Shown here: positions 11,359 through 21,289 of the stretch, piece by piece
How positions within the stretch are numbered: position 1 is the stretch's first letter
Layout of the letters: each line of letters begins with the position of its first letter
DNA from: Epiperipatus broadwayi
Lineage: Eukaryota; Onychophora; Udeonychophora; Euonychophora; Peripatidae
Assembly: GCA_028023455.1 (NCBI GenBank)
Contig: JAQFVV010012394.1
Coordinates: 33,181,150-33,245,149, forward strand
Length of the DNA stretch: 64,000 nucleotides
Reading direction: 5' to 3'
The notes under the pieces: model-generated
Told to the model about the DNA's origin: nothing
Seen by the model: only the letters and a program-made list of their open reading frames with translations
Databases searched by the model: none
Translations under genes and position numbers: made by a program

Positions 11359-11764
11359 TGAAACAGTAAGATTCGTATTCGAATCTTAAGTTTCACCTTT
11401 TTCTGTTGTCTCTCACTGACCGGTCTATCCCGCCCAAATTTAAACTTTTTGATATCAAATTGTGTGTGTGTAGCAATATTAAAATGTATAAATATATGTA
11501 GAATTCAGCATAAACACGCACACATTTCGATCTCAAATTAAACGCAATAAATAGGGATAAAATAATATAATTTAGATTTCTTTTAGTTATATAATTTTGT
11601 ATAATTTTAATCATTTATTTTGGATTATAAAGTTCATATTTATTGCTTTGTTTAAATTTCGTTTAATAATAATTCTAAAAAAATCTGATGTAATATTTAA
11701 TTAAAAGTTAAAATAATCTTATGTTCCCTTTTTGTCTTTGAAATTTAAAAGCATCGGTCAGTGA

Positions 11765-13705
11765 TAGATAATAGATTAATTAAAGAAAAATTCCCCAAAG
11801 TATAATTAGTAAATGTAAAATGTAAACAATAGAACGGCAGCTTTCTTTAATTAAAAAAAAACAACAAAATGCATTGATTATCCTCAGGGCAGATTAAGTA
11901 GAACCTAAAAATATCTTAACAAAAATGTGAGAGATCAAGATAAGAAAAGAGGCCATCTTAGACTTGCTGGAGACATTCACTTAAACTTTAGCTTTGCTCT
12001 CGATCACTGAGAGTCTCCAAAAATAATAAAAATAATTTGTTCCTGCCAAGGTATGACCGAGTAAAGCACCTAGATTATTCTCCATCGGGAGATGGCCTAT
12101 CGGATGCCGAACTTTCCATTGCCCGTCATAAATTCACCATGAAGATCTGCTGCCTGAAATGAATGAGAAAGCTGCTGCTGCCGTGAAATTAAATGAAATA
12201 TCTAAATACAAGAAAGAATTGCCACTCGTGAACTTTTTGCTGCTAAACTAATGGAATCAGAAAACTTCTTATAAAACAGGTACCTGTCTGTGTTCAAACT
12301 CTAGAGTACTCTAATAATATGCTATAGCTCTTCTTCATACTACTTATCTAAATTATAAAATGTAAAACTACCATATGTATAACTAAAATTGAATAATTAA
12401 CTTAATGTGTAAATTTCTCTACTAATCTAGCTTACCTCATTCTATCTTGGGTGCGTATTTTTAAAATCTACATTTTATCTATATTTATTATTTAATTATT
12501 GCATGCTCATAATTATCTCAATTTTCAAAGTTTAAATCTATGATCGTTTGAAACAGTGAATGCGTGTCACATTTTCATTAATATGTACTTCGTCGGGCTG
12601 AGGCAGAGACCAGCCTGACATTCTTATTTCCTTAATAACTTCACTTTCATATAAATCGACACGCATTCAGTGCATCATTTATTGTAATGCAGGGTCTACT
12701 ACTTCGCAAATGGCTGGCATATTAGTTGTAATAACTCCCAGTTTATATATGTTTTGTATTTATTAAATCTAATGAATAATTCTAGAAAATCACATTTCTT
12801 TGAGAGTCGCCAACGTTCTTTAGTAACTGTTGATAATGTAGGGCCGAATTAGAAATCTATTTAAATCTTATCATAATCGTTTATACTTATACATGTGTTA
12901 CATTTTATAGACGCGATGATCTATTCTGCCGTAAATATTCCGGATTCTTCAGGGTTGAAATTAACCCCAGTCGTCCTACACAAGCGGGCATAATGGGTGC
13001 TCCCGTAGGATTTGACAATGTCATGCAGCCAGCCGGCAAAACTGCGACACAGACCGCTTGTCCCTGGTTATGCTTATGTGACACCTTACTTCATCGGGCC
13101 GAGGCAGAGACCAGCCCGATACTCTTATAAACCCATTCGCGGCATTGCAGTTTCAATATACTGCCACTCCATATCACCTTTCTAAAGCATACCACGTGTT
13201 CCTTTACTTAATTTTATTATTCTATATATCACTCCGCCTCTGCATTATCTTCATAAATCACTCTCAAATAAATGTTTGCCCTTAGTTATAAATAAATATT
13301 TTAATTAAATAAATATATGTCTGCCATTACTCTTATAACCCATACTTTAGACTCTTGCATTGCAAAGGTATAAATCCCTCCAGGCATGCATTAGAAATAC
13401 TTACTCGAGAATTTTAGGTAGCTAGATTACGCCCTCAAATAAATGAATTCCTTTTGTAAACAAATAAATAAATGTATTCTTTAAAATATAATCATGTCGC
13501 AAATCCCGCTACTGAAGCTTTTAATCCATAAATATTGTTAGTAAATGATCTTATTAAAATGTGTTAATAAATAATTTTAAACTATACGTCTGCAGTTACG
13601 TTTCACTTATTCGATACCCATTCTATATATTTCCTCGATTATGTAAATATGAATGTTTAATTAATATTAGTTTGATTATTGGCTAACTCGAGAATAAAAT
13701 CATGA
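11765..13705. mobile_element. Unclassified insertion inside the 3' LTR
   Basis: About 1.94 kb is bounded by a TGA duplication (11762-11764 and 13703-13705), with no clear terminal inverted repeat. Its middle (12900-13150) is far richer in G+C than its surroundings. It includes an open minus-strand frame (13077-12940) that reads AVLPAGCMTLSNPTGAP and then IMPACVGR; I do not recognise it. A second part near 12040-12200 looks exon-like but has no identified product. Two related stem-loops are listed separately. Confidence 0.6.
12550..13130 (+). repeat. Two related stem-loops, 504 bp apart
   Basis: At 12591-12616, TCGGGCTG, AGGCAGAGAC, CAGCCTGA forms an 8-bp stem around a 10-base loop. At 13095-13120, TCGGGCCG, AGGCAGAGAC, CAGCCCGA repeats it with an identical loop and a different stem that still mostly pairs. 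The first is also enclosed in a wider inverted repeat, TGAATGCGTGTC (about 12557) and GACACGCATTCA (about 12658). Confidence 0.6.
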
Positions 13706-13918
13706 GTCTCTTGCATATCCCTGACCACCGTGCCTAAGGAAATATTTACTAATGTTGCATCAGATGCGTTGTTTCGTGGATTGTGTTGTGGAACCGATAA
13801 ACTATGTTCGAACTCAGTACCACGGGTGGCTTCGCTACTTGATGGTGCTGCTGTTCTGTATGGTGGTCGAATTCTGCACTATGTTTACGAGTCACACGTT
13901 TTCTGACCGTTACAATAA

Positions 13919-14095
13919 TATATATAAATTTGAAGGGTTGTTTCTTTGTTACTCAATAGCTCAACAAATATTGTACTAATCTTGATGAGACATGCACAAT
14001 TTTCTTTCCTTTTTTTTGGAAAAATACATATGCTATGGATGTCTGCTTTATGATATTTATTTGGTTAAAAAAACTAGAAGATTTCTACTAATATG
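13919..14095 (+). repeat. Dispersed repeat, copy 2 (pair with 20-180)
   Basis: It starts TATATAAATTTGAAGGG immediately beyond the LTR element and runs in parallel with 20-180 through GTACTAATCTTGAT and a T tract to TATGCTATGGAT. The LTR element therefore inserted at the head of this older repeat. Confidence 0.55.
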
Positions 14096-14820
14096 AATGA
14101 AGTCATAGGGACAGCTAGTTTTTATCTATATCTATGTTGAATAAATTGATATTTAATTAGTTAAACTAAAGATAGAGGACCACTGCATTCAAATGTTGGA
14201 AAGTAAACTAATAGAGTTCTAAGAATTATTATTTGGAATAGAAAAACACGTTTTGATAACAGCCTGAACTCATCAAGTATTCTAAAAATTCTAACATTTA
14301 TCAATCTCATAATACAGTGGTCTAAGCATTTTACACATAATGGATTTGTTTGATGAACTTTATTTTTAATGTGCAAATATATTTTCCCATAGCAGCACTG
14401 TTTTGGTTGTTTTCTGAGTCTTATACTTGCTGGCTTCATTTGTATGGATGGTTGGTTGTTATTACAATATAGCACTTATAATGTAATCACAAGCAAAACA
14501 AATGTAGTTGAATCCAAAAACTAAATACGTATTTTCACCTTTCACTGAAATTATTGTAACACATATACTTTCATATTTGTTATAAGTTTTATTTCATATA
14601 ATAGGCAGAAAAAATAAAATAAATAAAATAACTGTCGTTACTTTTAATTTAAGATCATTAGGTTTTTTTTTTTTAAAAAAAAAATTGAATAAATAATTAA
14701 AATTTATTTTATTTAGTTTTATCTAAAATGCATTCACAAAAAATTGAAGGAAAACAAAATATAAAAAAATGTCGAATTCTACAAAAAATATATATATTTC
14801 TAATCACAAAAAAGATCTAT
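14096..14820. other. AT-rich, no gene recognised
   Basis: A 104-codon minus-strand frame at 14475-14161 has no family signature and no coding-like composition. Its end (ECSGPLSL) faintly resembles the CSGPIS region of C-terminal arrestin domains, but the frame before it does not fit and a stop follows at once. Confidence 0.3.
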
Positions 14821-14823
14821 ATA

Positions 14824-15590
14824 ACCCTTATCCAATCTACCTATCTATCTATCTTTCTAATTATCTATCTAACTATCCATCTATCTATCAATCAATCTAT
14901 CTATCAGTTTATTTACATATAGATGTATCAATCTATTTATCTATATATATATATCATTATTCATTTTGCTCTTCAACTAATCATCTGGGTTTTTTTTTAC
15001 CTCTATCTCTCTATCTATCTGTTTTTCTACTTGTCCATTTATCTGATTTCTGTCTGTTCGGCTACCTATCTATTTATAACTATTTTTCATCTATCAATTT
15101 TCTTATTCAACTAACTATCTAATCTCTATTTATCTATCTCTCTATTATCTTCTCTCTTTACCTATCTGTCTATCGATCTAACCAAATATTTATTTATTAA
15201 CTGATTTATCATCTATTTATTTCACTGTCCAATTATTTATATATTTTCCTATCTATCTACCTATTTGTCTTTCTGTCTGTTTTTATTTATCTGTTTGCCT
15301 ATTTATCTATTTGCACATCAACCTTTCTATCTATTCATATATGCATCTACCTAATGACCTATCTATCAATCTCTATAATTTATCTATACATGTATCTAGC
15401 TATCTATTTATTAATCTCTATTTATCTATCCATATATATATATATCTCCTTGTATTCCAATTTATCTATCTATTTATCTGTTTTTTTTTTTATCTGTGTG
15501 CCTATCTTTCATCTAGCCATTTATGTATCTATTCCTATTTATCTATCTTTTTATCACTTTGCCTAACTGTTCACCTATCTATCTACATAT
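14824..15590 (+). repeat. Degenerate (CTAT)n microsatellite
   Basis: Tens of imperfect CTAT/TATC units cover about 770 bp. Their conceptual translation gives runs of Ser-Ile-Tyr-Leu in every forward frame, so frames here are artefacts. The array resumes at 16040-16300 beyond a Penelope-type fragment. Confidence 0.85.
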
Positions 15591-15599
15591 ATATATATA

Positions 15600-15975
15600 C
15601 GACATATTTTGCGGGTTAATCTATGTTAAAAAATTTAAATATTAATATACCAACGTTTTGACTTGATCACACAAGTCATCTACTGGGTGATAAAAGGTAG
15701 AAAGATGGTTGTAGAGGCACTACAATCACTGATTTGAAAAAAATGTTAAGTTCCACCAATAGCAAAAATGTTAAATTACGAATATATATATAAAAGAAAC
15801 AAAATTACTTTTATGATGAAACTATTATTTTTCATATTTCAACCAGAAGACTTCTTTTCATCAGAAAAAAATACAGTAAAATAACTTGTAATTTTTGAAC
15901 ACCACCATTTTACTGTTAATCATTCTGATGAAAGGCTATTCTCTGGTTGAAATATTAAAGATAGCAGTTTCACAT
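15600..15975. mobile_element. Penelope-like element ends with two facing hammerhead motifs
   Basis: At 15837-15867 (minus) and 15925-15960 (plus), two hammerhead cores point away from each other. Each has CTGATGA, a stem II region ending in TGGTT or CTGGTT, then GAAATAT. The plus copy continues GAAATATTAAAG. That exact GGTTGAAATATTAAAG string also sits at the 5' edge of the Penelope-like element at 50888-50904. This fragment is therefore two terminal pieces of that family in inverted order, with no coding part left. Stem II of both copies is imperfect. Confidence 0.6.
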
Positions 15976-16039
15976 GCAAATCATTTTGTTTCTTATTATA
16001 TTTTTAGACTTAGTTAATTTATGTGTGGGGTTTTTTCCA

Positions 16040-16300
16040 ATATATTTATTTATTAATCTATCTATCGTCTATCCCTTTTGCTATCCAATTAACCATTTAT
16101 CTATTTTTCTGTATCCTTTCTACCTAATTATGTTTCTGTATTTCAGTTTGTTTGCTATATATCTTATTATGCCTATTTGTCTGTTTGCTATATATCTATT
16201 CATCCATCCATCTAACTATCCATCCATTCATTATCTATTTATCCATCCATTCATCTATCTATCTCTCTGTCTGTCTGTTTGACTATCTATTTACCTATCC
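16040..16300 (+). repeat. Degenerate (CTAT)n/(CATC)n microsatellite
   Basis: This continues the array at 14824-15590 and is interspersed with CATCCATC runs. It lies about 190 bp beyond exon 3 on the minus strand, in what should be intron. Confidence 0.8.
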
Positions 16301-16488
16301 AATCACATATGTTACACAAAAACTTCTAAAAAATTATGATAAAAAATATTCCTCTCTATTGTAAAATTAGACTATTTTTATAGGTCAAAGAAAATTGCAA
16401 ACAATAAATAAATAGAAAGATTGATAAAAATAAATATAGAGTTACACACAGAAAGTTTAAAAAGAATCATAATATATATATATCTTAC

Positions 16489-16715
16489 ACATGCATCGTT
16501 ATCCAAATTTAAATCATAATGATTTATAACTGAAAAGGCAGATTTGGTCGCATGATTGTCTTTGGAAGAATTTGCTATCACAGCTCGGCAAGTATAACGA
16601 ATAAATACTCCATCAGCTTCAAAGGATGATGGGATATTATCCGGAAGTTTAAAATCAAATTTAAAATAATGAATTCCAGGAGGCAACACTACCAGCTTGT
16701 CTCTGTTATTATCGG
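16489..16715 (-). CDS. Arrestin domain-containing protein, coding exon 3
   Basis: Third coding exon, 227 nt. The acceptor is a T-rich tract ending GTTCAG at 16716 and the donor is GTAAGA at 16488. It completes the phase-1 codon of exon 2 and encodes LPPGIHYFKFDFKLP, then IPSSFEADGVFIRYTCRA, then SAFSVINHYDLNLD. These are the hallmark arrestin strands: L-P-x-G-x-H-x-[FY]-x-F-x-[FL]-x-L-P, then P-S-S-[FY]-E-x-x-x-G-x-[IV]-R-Y, then F-x-V-[IL]-x-x-x-D-L-N. It ends in phase 0 after Cys at residue 186, the boundary between the two arrestin domains. Family members usually run 330-450 residues, so the C-terminal arrestin domain and any PPxY tail are missing here. I found no convincing next exon between 1 and 16488. 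Confidence 0.92.
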
Positions 16716-17149
16716 CTGAACAAAAAATAAAATTAAATATGTAATTACAAAATTATATTTCGTTATTGATTTATATATATGTGTGTGTGTGTAATAGAAA
16801 AAAAAAAAACATGTTTTTGTTAAATTCAAAGGTATAAAAGAGATTAAAATATATAATTCAGTTTATTTTCTATTACAAAAAGCGTGCAACGAGTATATAA
16901 AACATCACAATTTGATTTACAGGTGTCAAAGTTTCTGCTTTAGTAACTTTGATACCATCCACTTCAGATAAACTAATGATTATTGATAATATAAAGACAG
17001 TATATCAGACAATAAAATATAAAATTAATTTAAGAAACTAAGTATACTTTTAAAACTTTAGGAACACAATCACGTTTATCAAGAACTTCAAGTGTTTTGC
17101 TGTTAAAACTTAAAAAAAAAAAAACGTTTCTTGTTTATTTTAACACTAC

Positions 17150-17450
17150 TGGCTACCTAATCCATCATTTGCTCATTATGAGCAGTAAACCAGGCCTCTT
17201 TGATCTTTCTATTTCTGTCATTTCTTTCTTCATAAATCATCTCAATTTTAATGATATTGAATTTATATTCATATTCCTTTTCATGATTAAAAAATACAGG
17301 AACATTTATAAAATTAGTTTTAGTGTTTTTGTATATAAGTGAATATTGCATCTTCTTGTTTTTAAATTCACTTTGGTTTCCCTGTAGTATATACATATGT
17401 TTTAGTTTGTAGCTTTGATAGTGTACTATTGTTTCTATCAACATGCACAA
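17150..17450 (-). pseudogene. Penelope-like element C-terminal fragment
   Basis: The minus-strand frame VPVFFNHEKEYEYKF then MIYEERNDRNRKIKEA aligns with the pair of elements at 56905-58385, which read SVFFDYEKTCNYKFTF then ILMEERNHKKRKIKEA. This is the region after the GIY-YIG nuclease core, containing the conserved Glu of that fold. The upstream part is weakly similar and the rest is missing. It is a short, dead fragment. Confidence 0.7.
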
Positions 17451-18739
17451 TTGGTTTGTTTGGTTATTGGGCTTGAAACACCATGGATGTAGATTTCAAT
17501 TTAATTTAAAAATGGAGTAATTATTTATACAGTTTTTCATCACCTGTATTATCCTTTAAAATATTATATATGTGGATAATCCAATTGACTAGACATCACA
17601 GTATAAATGACATTAGATTGCTCCATATTATTTACTTATCTTCCATATTACAGATTAACCTATTTAAATTCACAGGTGTCCTAAAACCAATATTAAACTT
17701 ACTTGTACCTAAAATTCATATTTTATTTCCATTACTCAAAATATTCAGCAATGATATCCATGTTTTATTATTTCTAACTTTTCCCTTTTTATACATCATA
17801 TTTTTTGAAAATATTCTACACATCAATTGTGACCTTTAACTTTTCCCTGAAGCATGACTTATGCCAAAATATGTAAAAAAAATTACATAGTTTAATTTTA
17901 TATTAAATAGATTTTTGTTAGTGCTTTATAGTGCTATAATTATGCATATAAAAAGTTATTATATCCATATATTTTTAAATTTTATAACTATAAAATAATT
18001 TTGACAGCTTGACTTAAATAATACTTATCATGCCAAAATATTTACAACTTTAATAGTTAATAACTTAAAATAAGAAGTAATGTATTTTATAAGTTAATAG
18101 TGTTGATTTATAGCATAATTTAATCATTAAAATGGTTTAAAAAGCTGTTGTTAAGCTTAAAAACCAAGTTTGAACCCTATATTTTGGTTTGCTAATAATT
18201 ACATTTAATTCATAATAAAACTAGTATAATCTTAATTTTTAGCACAGAATAATATACTTATATATTTAGAGTTATTTATTTACAAAAGTTTATAACATAG
18301 CTAATAATAATAATAATTAAAGATAGGATTTAAAATAGTAGATAAATGAATTCCTGGATGAATGAATAAATGTAGTTTTTAAGTTTAACATTTATTTAGT
18401 TTCAAGTATTTATTAAATATCTAATTTTAAAAGACAATTTAAAATTATATTCTGCGAAACTTTTATAGGTTAAAATTAATGTTAAATGACTGTATTAAAT
18501 ATTATGGATAATATGATTTTATTTCAAGTATAATGTAAATTTCTATTATGCAATATTTTATTTTATTCTAATGTTTAAATTTGTAAATAATTATTGTAAT
18601 GAGAAATAATTTTAATTTAATTGTCTAAACAATTAAATTAATTTATTCTAAAATAAAAATATTAATTAATTTTTTGTTTAGAAATCTTCCTTACAGCAAT
18701 TTCATCTTTCAATTTATTGCTAATTCTAGAATTAATGTT
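17451..18739. other. AT-rich intron sequence, no feature seen
   Basis: Very high A+T, with short A and T runs and TAATAATAATAA at 18302-18320. Hydrophobic frames such as 17570-17839 have only low-complexity composition. Confidence 0.4.
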
Positions 18740-19640
18740 TAATAACATCATGTGATTTGATGTGATATGGCTACTTCTTTATCAAAGTCAGGAATCTCTC
18801 AGTCACTATGCCCAGAATAACCTGTTAGCCACCTTACTTTCCCTTTCCATTCCTCACCCTAAGTTTTTACCTTATTTTTCTCTATCCTGCTCTATCCCAT
18901 TTCCACAACATTATCTTTGTTATTCCATGGACTTTATATCTAGATCCCCCTTATTTTTTTCCAAACCCAGCATAACACCCAAGAACTCACATTCTGTATA
19001 ATCATTTAGTTTATATTTATTCTTCCACAGCTTTATTATTTGTACCTTTTCTGCTTGTAAGCATTTACATTCAATTAACAGTTGCCTAATGTAGTAAACA
19101 CTCCATACTGTAATGCTACACAGTGAAAATCAATGGATGCAAGAAGTTTTGTGCATGAAATCCCTATGTACTATCTACACTTACTCATCCAATATTTCCA
19201 GACTAGTTTTTAGCTTGTGACTTTTATTTAGTGAGGAGCCTTGGATCTGAAAGTACTGCATCTAGATCTTAGAATCTAATACAACCCTCCAGAAACTATC
19301 TTTTACTTAATAATTAAGTATAAAGCTGTGAGTCCAAAATAAAAACACAATTCATTTGCTTGTGTAATCATATAGATCTGAAACCAGTTCAGGAACTATA
19401 TATTTTGGTATCTATGGATTTTAAAAACCACATTCACCAACAACCTATGGACAGATTGATATAAAACCACTAAAACATTACATGGTCACCATTTTTATGC
19501 TTATGCTAGTTGTTAAAACAATAGCAAACTCTTTATACATTGATTACTAAGGCTTTAATTGAGTGACACTATTGTATGGAGAATTTGCTACTATTTTGAC
19601 CACTTGTGCAGGAGTAGAAAATGATCTTATGATTAATATC
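18740..19640. mobile_element. Foldback-family copy with decayed hammerhead motif
   Basis: The left part (18756-19010) is the same segment as 28256-28500 in the same orientation (GTGATATGGCTACT, TCAGGAATCTCTCAG, TCCTGCTCTATCCCATTTCC). It continues through AACACTCCATAC and ATCAATGGATGCAAGAAG to the hammerhead region at 19195-19240. There the CTGATGA core has become CTAAATA, so it is inactive. An inverted tail at 19500-19640 ends with TGTATGGAGAATTTGC and ATGATCTTATGAT. The protein-like frame found in the 28-kb copy is broken here by several stops. Confidence 0.65.
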
Positions 19641-20961
19641 TACCATGATATTTTTTGAATGATTGCTCTGAACAAAAGCATTTCCTATATTTATATAAAA
19701 ATCATCTACTTCTTCATAACACAATTTGAGATATAACTTGAATTATCTGCATCCAATATCTTCCATCAAATTGAATAACTAATCTGGTCACTCTCTCTTA
19801 TATGCCAACAGTTTTCACAATGTTATTCTTTCATTTTTATTTATAATAAATTCTATTTTATTTGTTTTTTCAATATCTGTATTTTTGAATTAAAATATAT
19901 GTCTACTTTTTAAATTAATCGTCTCTTCATCTTTCCTTTTAACTTCACAGTTTCCAGCAAACTTTCATTTACTATTAGACCATTGTTCTTATGATTGTCT
20001 AATATTCCTTCATTTGAAAGTTATCTGTAGGCATAGATATCTTAAATAAAAGGTTGTCATCAAAATGGCATGTGGATTTACAATCAGCATTGCATAGCTT
20101 TTCTCCATTGGTCACAACTATTGATGTGGTGAAGGAATTTACATCTTGGGAATAAGAATTATAATTTATTTTTTCTGATATCATTTAAAATATTTATTTA
20201 AAAAGCAATGTGATTATTCACACCCACATTCAATCTGCTATAAAAAACCTTAACGGATATTTCAGTTAAGAACTATCAGGCAAATGAGAAGAAAAACTAC
20301 TTGTTTGTCGATCTTAAATTTGAAGATAAAATACCTATAAACTCTTTACAGTAGCTGCTGTATGTTGAAGAGCATTCCATCTTTGTTTGTCTATTATATG
20401 AATAATCACATCATATTAAAAGTTGCAGTGACAAATTTGATGCATCAGAAATTTTACCTGAAGATTTATGTAGCTAATTTTACACATTTGTAGATATCTT
20501 AAAAAAGAAAATCCAATTTTTTTTTTTAGAATCAAACCTCAAAACATAGATTTTGCAGATAAATGCAGATGATAACTTTTTAGAAAATTTAAATATGTTA
20601 TTTCCAAATATGAAAATATATTTACTAGTATTAATACAGTAACATCATTAAAGTTTAAAAAAAATACAAATCTCTTTTCATTCAAATTAAAGAAAAATAA
20701 TCTTAAAACTAGTAATATATGTTCGTATATACATGTGATGGTAAATAATAGAATAAATGTATGCGTAATAAATGTTATTATAAATAAATGAAAGTTAAAG
20801 AAGATTATCATTAAAAAACAGGCAATGGCTATTAATTAATTAAAATATAAAACTATTATTAATTAAACAATCTTCAAAAACATGTTATCAAAGGATTAAT
20901 TGCTAAAGAATTTCGACAACAGATATTTTCTGGAGGATATTAAAGGACAACACGTCATTGG

Positions 20962-20996
20962 TATAAATACTGAATATCTTATTGGATAATCAGTTG
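20962..20996 (+). promoter_or_regulatory. Candidate Pol II core promoter (TATA + initiator)
   Basis: GGTATAAATAC (TATA at 20962) is followed 30 bases later by ATCAGTTG, a match to the arthropod initiator TCAGT. ACGTCATTGG sits just upstream of the TATA. The spacing is ideal. The downstream 300 bp has higher G+C than its surroundings and ends in a CTAG/GTAAAA donor-like junction near 21287. The first ATG (21048) meets a stop after three codons, so any transcript may be non-coding or belong to an old LTR. Confidence 0.4.
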
Positions 20997-21287
20997 AGAC
21001 AAGAGTTCAGTCATCAGTTAAGTTAATTGTATCCAGAAACACAAAAATGCAGTTTTGAGCAGCTTTTGGGAATACACGTCCCTCCAGCCTGATGTCCGAT
21101 GAAAACAGTAAGATCTGCCCATGAAATAATGTCAACTTAACAACTTGGAAATCTCCATCAATATCTAATTGTTTCCAATAGTAATCATCGTGAATAATAA
21201 GGAAACTCATCAAAGAAATGTCCCAGCTGGCTGGAAGAAGCAACAAACAAGAAGAAAACAAAGTTCTAAATCTACGTTCAAAATCCT
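20992..21287 (+). other. Possible untranslated exon or old LTR end
   Basis: This segment follows the TATA/initiator pair. The plus strand has only a short open frame (from 21169), while the minus strand is open for 84 codons (21261-21007: MFSSCLLLLP, then KQLDIDGDFQVV and ILLFSSDIRLEGRVF). Neither resembles a family I know. It lies in intron 2 of the arrestin gene, on the opposite strand. Confidence 0.3.
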
Positions 21288-21289
21288 AG

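Larger units (their letters stand above)
11359..13914 (+). repeat. 3' LTR split by a 1.9-kb insertion
   Basis: Two pieces match the 5' LTR end to end. Positions 11359-11764 equal LTR bases 1-406 and 13706-13914 equal bases 407-615. The sum is 615 bp, exactly the 5' LTR length. The break lies at GTGA/GTCTC, and TGA is present on both sides of the insert. The ATAA target duplication follows at 13915-13918. Confidence 0.85.

Noticed and set aside
11765-13705. Helitron insertion in the 3' LTR
   Set aside because: No TC start or CTRR end with hairpin at the borders, and a 3-bp duplication is present.
14161-14475. Possible C-terminal arrestin exon (ECSGPLSL)
   Set aside because: The preceding residues do not fit the arrestin fold, a stop follows at once, and no acceptor in phase 0 is present.
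14728-16364. Several frames rich in Ser-Ile-Tyr-Leu that look like membrane proteins
   Set aside because: They are translations of degenerate CTAT repeats and occur in all forward frames.
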